NCBI RefSeq assembly: GCF_014905175.1
Contig: NC_057789.1
Coordinates: forward strand, 23,742,555-23,806,554
DNA from: Aphidius gifuensis
Lineage: Eukaryota > Arthropoda > Insecta > Hymenoptera > Braconidae
DNA length: 64,000 nt
Direction of reading: 5' to 3'
Made by a program: the position numbers and the translations under genes. The notes under the pieces were generated by a model. The model was given only the letters and a program-made list of their open reading frames with translations, searched no databases and was not told the DNA's origin. This document shows positions 59,666 through 64,000 of the stretch, piece by piece; the first letter of the stretch is position 1, and every line of letters begins with the position of its first letter.

Positions 59666-60190
59666 TTGATAAAAATAGAAGTTACATTTCGAATCATACA
59701 AGTGGAATAAAAAAAAACAACTTTTAGTTATTTATTTTTTATGAATACCAATTGAAAAATCATAAATCATATAAAGTAAATTAAAAACACAAAAAATCCA
59801 TTAAATTTAAACAAAAAAAATCTTTGAATATTCCAAAAAACCTCATGAATTAATTGAATTTAAAAATCGTTAAAATTAAAAGTTAATAAGAAAAAATAAT
59901 TTTACTTTTACTTAATTTTTAATAGAATAACGAAAACAATAATTTTTATATATATCATACTTGATTGAATAGTTTTTTTTTTTAATTAAACATGAAGGGT
60001 ATTTTTTTTATTTCACATCATTAAAAATTAATACAATATTACAAATAAAATTTACCAGAAGAAAAAAAAAGATAAAGCATAAATATAATAACAATTTTAT
60101 GAGTGTTTTTTTTTTTTTTTATGTTGATAGAATATACTTGGATTATGATTTAACTAAAAATAAATATGTATCATGTTTTTATTAATTTTT
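59666..60190. other. 3' flank of the LRR gene
   Basis: AT-rich and almost identical to 51455..51975. No gene is seen. Confidence 0.6.
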
Positions 60191-60192
60191 TT

Positions 60193-63100
60193 TTATCCTA
60201 ATCCTGATGGGCTGGAATTGAAATCAATGCATCTGGACTCACACAATCCTGAATGATCACACACTCTTGTTCGTTTTCCTGAACAAAATGATATGAAATA
60301 AGATGGTATTTTAGTATGAACAAAAGTAAATGGTGGAATCTTCCAAGCTTTAATTTTCACATCGATGATAGCATTGTTAAATAAAAAAATATCATGAATA
60401 TTGGAATCTTCAAATGCATTATCTTCAATGTGGCTAATTTTGTTGTGTGATAGATCCAACTGACTGCATTTAAAACCTTGAAAAGTATCTTTTTTAATAA
60501 TTGAAATTTCATTGTAACTTAAATTGACAAGTTGTAAATCATTTTCACCAAATTTCATCAATGATTTACTATCAATTTCAATAATTTTATTATGATTCAG
60601 CTCGAGTCTAATTAAATTATTGAGACCATCAAAAATACCAGTTGAAATACGAGTTAATTTGTTGAATGCTAAATATATATATTTGAGAGTATCCATTGAA
60701 TTAAACACACCAGCTTCAATTGTCGTCAATTGCGTTTTTGATATTGAAAATGTTTCCAGATTCCATAAACAAATTAATGAATTTTTTGGTAATGTAATTA
60801 TTGAACCACCTGTATAATATAGAGACGTAATTGGCAGTAAATTTTTATTGGATCTTGGATTATTACAAATATTAATTGAATCACTATTTAAAATTTCTAA
60901 TACTCTTATACTTGGAACAGTTTTCAATACATTATTAATATATTCCGAAGGTAATTTTGGATTTTTTTTAATTTCAATTTTTAAATAATTTAATGATATT
61001 AAACAATCAAATAAATTTTCTTTAAGTTGAATTGGTCCAACGTCTAATATTAAATTTTCTAGTTTTATCAAACCATCAAATGATTCTGGATAAATAATAA
61101 ATTCACTTTTAAAATTTTCATGTATGATTAATGTTTTTAAATATGATTTAATATATGAATTTTTGAATGCATATTTATTGATTGATGATATACCTTTGTT
61201 GTTCAATTCTAGTTTGTCGCTTGGTAACATATTATCAATATTTAAATTCCAATATTTTCTAGTGTCGTATGACATGACTACAAATTCATCAATATATAAT
61301 AAAGATTTGTTGTCAATACAAATCTTATATGAATTATAAATATCACAATTTGCATCAGTTTGAGAATTGTTAACATACCAATTACGAGTGTCATTAATAT
61401 AACCAATATTATTATGGTAATATATATGATCGAGAATCATATTATCAAATGCGCCATCATCAATTTGAATAATTCGATTATTTGAAATATCTAAAGCTCT
61501 TGTTTTAACACTGTAAAATGTATTATTTTTAATATGAGTTAATAAATTAAAACTCAAGTTGAGCATTAATAAATTTTGATTCATAAATACTTTATAATCA
61601 ATTGTTTTTATTTGATTTGATGATAGGCTCAAATATTTGATATTATCAAGACCGTTAAATGCAGACGGTTCAATTGTTTCAAGCTTGCTTTTTGTAACAG
61701 TAAGATATTCAAGTTGCTTTAAACATGAAAAAACAAATCGTTGTAATTTTGTAAAAGTTCCATATTCATAATGAAGACTCGATAAATTGAAGCTACTTGT
61801 GCATAATTTTTTATCACAAATATTTACTTCGTTTTGATGAGACAGTAATAAGGTGTGTAAATATTTAAGATTTTTTAATAATTGACAGAGAGGTATACTG
61901 GATGATTTATCTGCCAAAATTTCTAGTGATCTTAATGACGTCAGGCAATCGAAAATATATGATTGAATTTGAATTTTTCGAATAGCGAGTATAAGAACTT
62001 CAAGTTTTTTTAAGCCATTAAATGATAAAGGAAATAGTGTAAAATTTTTTGCATTAGAATTTATCATTAAATATTTTATACTCAAATTGTGAAATGAATT
62101 TTCTTCAATTGATTCAATGCGGTTGTCTACTATTTCAAGTGTTGAAGGTCGCCAGTTATCATAAAGTTCATTAACTGATTTAAGCTTCATGCCAGTTGTA
62201 CAAATTTGAAAAAAAAAATATTCACTCAAGTAACACAGGCTGCCATTGGAATTGGGAAATTTATTTTTTAAATTTTTGTCTGTGTTGAATGCAGTGTCGG
62301 AATTTCTATATTGTTTATAAACAATAGTATTATGTAAATTCCATTTTAACTGATTTAAAGTAAATAAGTAATTGTCAAATAGATAAATTATATTAACACG
62401 TGATAAATTAAATGCTCCATCAACAATAACAACAATTTCATTTTGTGTAAGATCAATAACATTGCATTTGATATTTCGAAACATTTCTTCTTCAATGATT
62501 TTCAATGAGTTGTAACTCAAATTAAGCAATGCTAGTTTACCATTTTCAATTGTAAATGATCCATTATCAATTTTATCTATTGAATTATCACTTAAATCAA
62601 TAATTTCCAAGTTTCGAACATTGAATACATTTGAGGGTATATGAGTTAGTTTATAATTTGATATTAAAGACACTTTTTTTAATTTCTTCAAGTCATTGAA
62701 TGAACCACTTGAAATTAAAGCTAAATTGCTTTTTTGTATTGTAAGCTGTTGAAGATTTTTTAAACAATAAAATGATTGACGTGTTAATGTTGACATGAAA
62801 CTAGCAGTATATTGAAGTTCAAATATATTGAGAGAAGTATTTTGTCGTGTGAAATCGCAAGCATCTACATCTTGATGATTAACAAACTCCAATTTGCGTA
62901 AATTCAAATGCTTATCTAGCAAATCATTGAGATGTGATGCTGTTTTATCAGCCAGTCGGATTTTGAGATATTTTAAATTATTTAAACCATAAAAAATATC
63001 GGTATCCAGCAAGACTGAGGCTGAATTAATTTCAATATTTTCCAATGCTGCTAAATTTGAAAATGCACTTGGTTCAATATGCAATTCAACATCAGCCAAA

Positions 63101-63375
63101 TTAAGATACAAAGATTTAATGGATGAAGTTGAAGATATATTTTCCAATGCTTTATTTTGAAAGACGTTAACTTTTTTATTTGTTATTTCAATCTTATCAG
63201 GATATTTTTTAATAATTGAATTATTTTCTTTAAAAAATGTCCAAATACCTGACTCACAACTTTTGTAGACTCCCGTGATAGTTGTATAACAATAAGTTGT
63301 TTCAGAAAAAACAAACGATGGTGAATATATTAGTAATAATTTAATTATTACCCCCAAAATTTTAATGTTATTCAT
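60193..63375 (-). CDS. Secreted leucine-rich-repeat protein, 1060 residues, intact
   Basis: Single exon. It starts with a signal peptide (MNNIKILGVIIKLLLIYSPS, likely cut near residue 24) and has no later membrane segment or GPI-type tail, so it is probably secreted. LRRs of the form L..L.LS.N.I..I....F fill most of the protein. The protein consists of three similar modules, each opened by a cysteine pair (C29/C40, C381/C392, C677/C686) followed by repeats, and ends in a cysteine-rich cap (about 1030 to 1050, CSGKRTRVC, CESRC) and FNSSPSGLG. LRR proteins bind other proteins through the concave face. Secreted LRR proteins are known from parasitoid venoms and from insect immunity, but the role here is unknown. 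A shortened pseudogene copy lies at 51977..52404. Confidence 0.87.
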   Translation of the reverse strand: MNNIKILGVIIKLLLIYSPSFVFSETTYCYTTITGVYKSCESGIWTFFKENNSIIKKYPDKIEITNKKVNVFQNKALENISSTSSIKSLYLNLADVELHIEPSAFSNLAALENIEINSASVLLDTDIFYGLNNLKYLKIRLADKTASHLNDLLDKHLNLRKLEFVNHQDVDACDFTRQNTSLNIFELQYTASFMSTLTRQSFYCLKNLQQLTIQKSNLALISSGSFNDLKKLKKVSLISNYKLTHIPSNVFNVRNLEIIDLSDNSIDKIDNGSFTIENGKLALLNLSYNSLKIIEEEMFRNIKCNVIDLTQNEIVVIVDGAFNLSRVNIIYLFDNYLFTLNQLKWNLHNTIVYKQYRNSDTAFNTDKNLKNKFPNSNGSLCYLSEYFFFQICTTGMKLKSVNELYDNWRPSTLEIVDNRIESIEENSFHNLSIKYLMINSNAKNFTLFPLSFNGLKKLEVLILAIRKIQIQSYIFDCLTSLRSLEILADKSSSIPLCQLLKNLKYLHTLLLSHQNEVNICDKKLCTSSFNLSSLHYEYGTFTKLQRFVFSCLKQLEYLTVTKSKLETIEPSAFNGLDNIKYLSLSSNQIKTIDYKVFMNQNLLMLNLSFNLLTHIKNNTFYSVKTRALDISNNRIIQIDDGAFDNMILDHIYYHNNIGYINDTRNWYVNNSQTDANCDIYNSYKICIDNKSLLYIDEFVVMSYDTRKYWNLNIDNMLPSDKLELNNKGISSINKYAFKNSYIKSYLKTLIIHENFKSEFIIYPESFDGLIKLENLILDVGPIQLKENLFDCLISLNYLKIEIKKNPKLPSEYINNVLKTVPSIRVLEILNSDSINICNNPRSNKNLLPITSLYYTGGSIITLPKNSLICLWNLETFSISKTQLTTIEAGVFNSMDTLKYIYLAFNKLTRISTGIFDGLNNLIRLELNHNKIIEIDSKSLMKFGENDLQLVNLSYNEISIIKKDTFQGFKCSQLDLSHNKISHIEDNAFEDSNIHDIFLFNNAIIDVKIKAWKIPPFTFVHTKIPSYFISFCSGKRTRVCDHSGLCESRCIDFNSSPSGLG

Positions 63376-64000
63376 TATGGATGTATTTTTTTATATGAAG
63401 CACTAATTTTGAAGGAGATATACTGTTCTCAAAGTAACTTAACACGTGTATACATCTAAATTATTTTCACCTTATTTACTTCTTTTTATATCTTCAGTCA
63501 CTATCTAAATGTAATCCGTTTAATCATTATACTTTTTTATCATAATATAAATATTCACGTGTAAAGAGTTACGAAGTTTTTTTATATTTGATTTATTTAA
63601 TACTTGTTTATCATTTTTTTTTTTTTTTTCATAAAAAAGTCGTATTTGCAGATTCTTTATCCAATTTCATCCAGTGTATACCATAAATTAAAAATCATCG
63701 ACAATTATTTTGAAAAATAGAATGATTTTTTTTAATTATTTACTTTTTTGTTGAAATAATAAAATTTAAATGAAAAAAAATTATTAATTATTCGTAACAT
63801 TATTACAGTATAAATTAACAATGTAATTAAATTAAAAAAACAATTTTTATCTTATCAAGTTTATAAAAGTTTAATTGAAATAAAAAAATTAAAATGGCAC
63901 AATAAAATATACATCAGAGACATTAAATTAATTTGGGCATTTAATTTTTTTTTCATATCTTGTTGTTAACGACGCTGATAATTATAAAATATATGTAAAT
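63376..64000. other. 5' flank of the LRR gene
   Basis: The part from 63376 to 63653 matches 52405..53047 and probably holds the promoter. The rest to the window end is AT-rich without a visible gene. Confidence 0.55.

Noticed and set aside
1..64000. CRISPR arrays, operons, rRNA or tRNA genes
   Set aside because: No regularly spaced short repeats, ribosome-binding sites, cloverleaf-like or rRNA sequence were seen; the gene structures are eukaryotic.

Overview
The window looks like a very AT-rich arthropod nuclear genome. It has short introns with GT-AG borders, noncoding first exons, poly-A/T runs and no bacterial gene organisation. The base composition and the secreted leucine-rich-repeat gene would fit a GC-poor parasitoid wasp such as an aphidiine braconid, but that species guess is inference only.

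About the first 51 kb is a one-direction tandem array, all on the minus strand, of SMYD4-like genes (TPR, split SET, MYND). I label the copies A to S in + coordinate order. The standard gene is a noncoding exon 1, a large exon 2 of about 1290 nt (start codon, TPR, N-terminal SET part, MYND), exon 3 of 150 to 162 nt (SET core, KPSCDPN), exon 4 of 129 to 159 nt (Cys-rich post-SET) and exon 5 of 240 to 252 nt (helical C-terminus). The product is about 608 to 615 residues. C, F, K, M, N, O, P and R look intact. A is cut by the window edge. E and G are open, but their last exon is hit by insertions: a 1.4-kb GC-richer insert in E and a 635-bp TTAA-flanked inverted-repeat element in G. H carries a single lesion. 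I and L are multiply broken pseudogenes. B, J, Q and S are fragments. In every copy that keeps the relevant region, the SET residues expected to bind S-adenosylmethionine and to catalyse transfer look replaced, so the array may encode TPR-MYND pseudoenzymes.

Between the genes are repeated 5' blocks. One set of genes (A, C, E, F, H, L, P, R and an orphan promoter near 40.0 kb) carries a 19-bp motif, ctcaagcgatgctagcgcc. Another set (I, K, M, N, O) carries a block with a palindrome (CCACCACATTAATGTGGTGG where complete) and a small plus-strand open frame.

From 51.2 to 53.05 kb lies a rearranged duplicate of the LRR locus, containing a pseudogene reduced to its two ends, followed by a SMYD4 fragment. 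From 54.0 to 58.8 kb is a broken three-exon gene of a multicopy animal family (zinc-finger N-terminus, XPG/PIN-like nuclease motif, C-terminal CXC-type cysteine domain), probably mobile-element-like. After a tandem repeat region, 60.19 to 63.38 kb holds an intact single-exon gene for a secreted 1060-residue LRR protein built of three similar modules.
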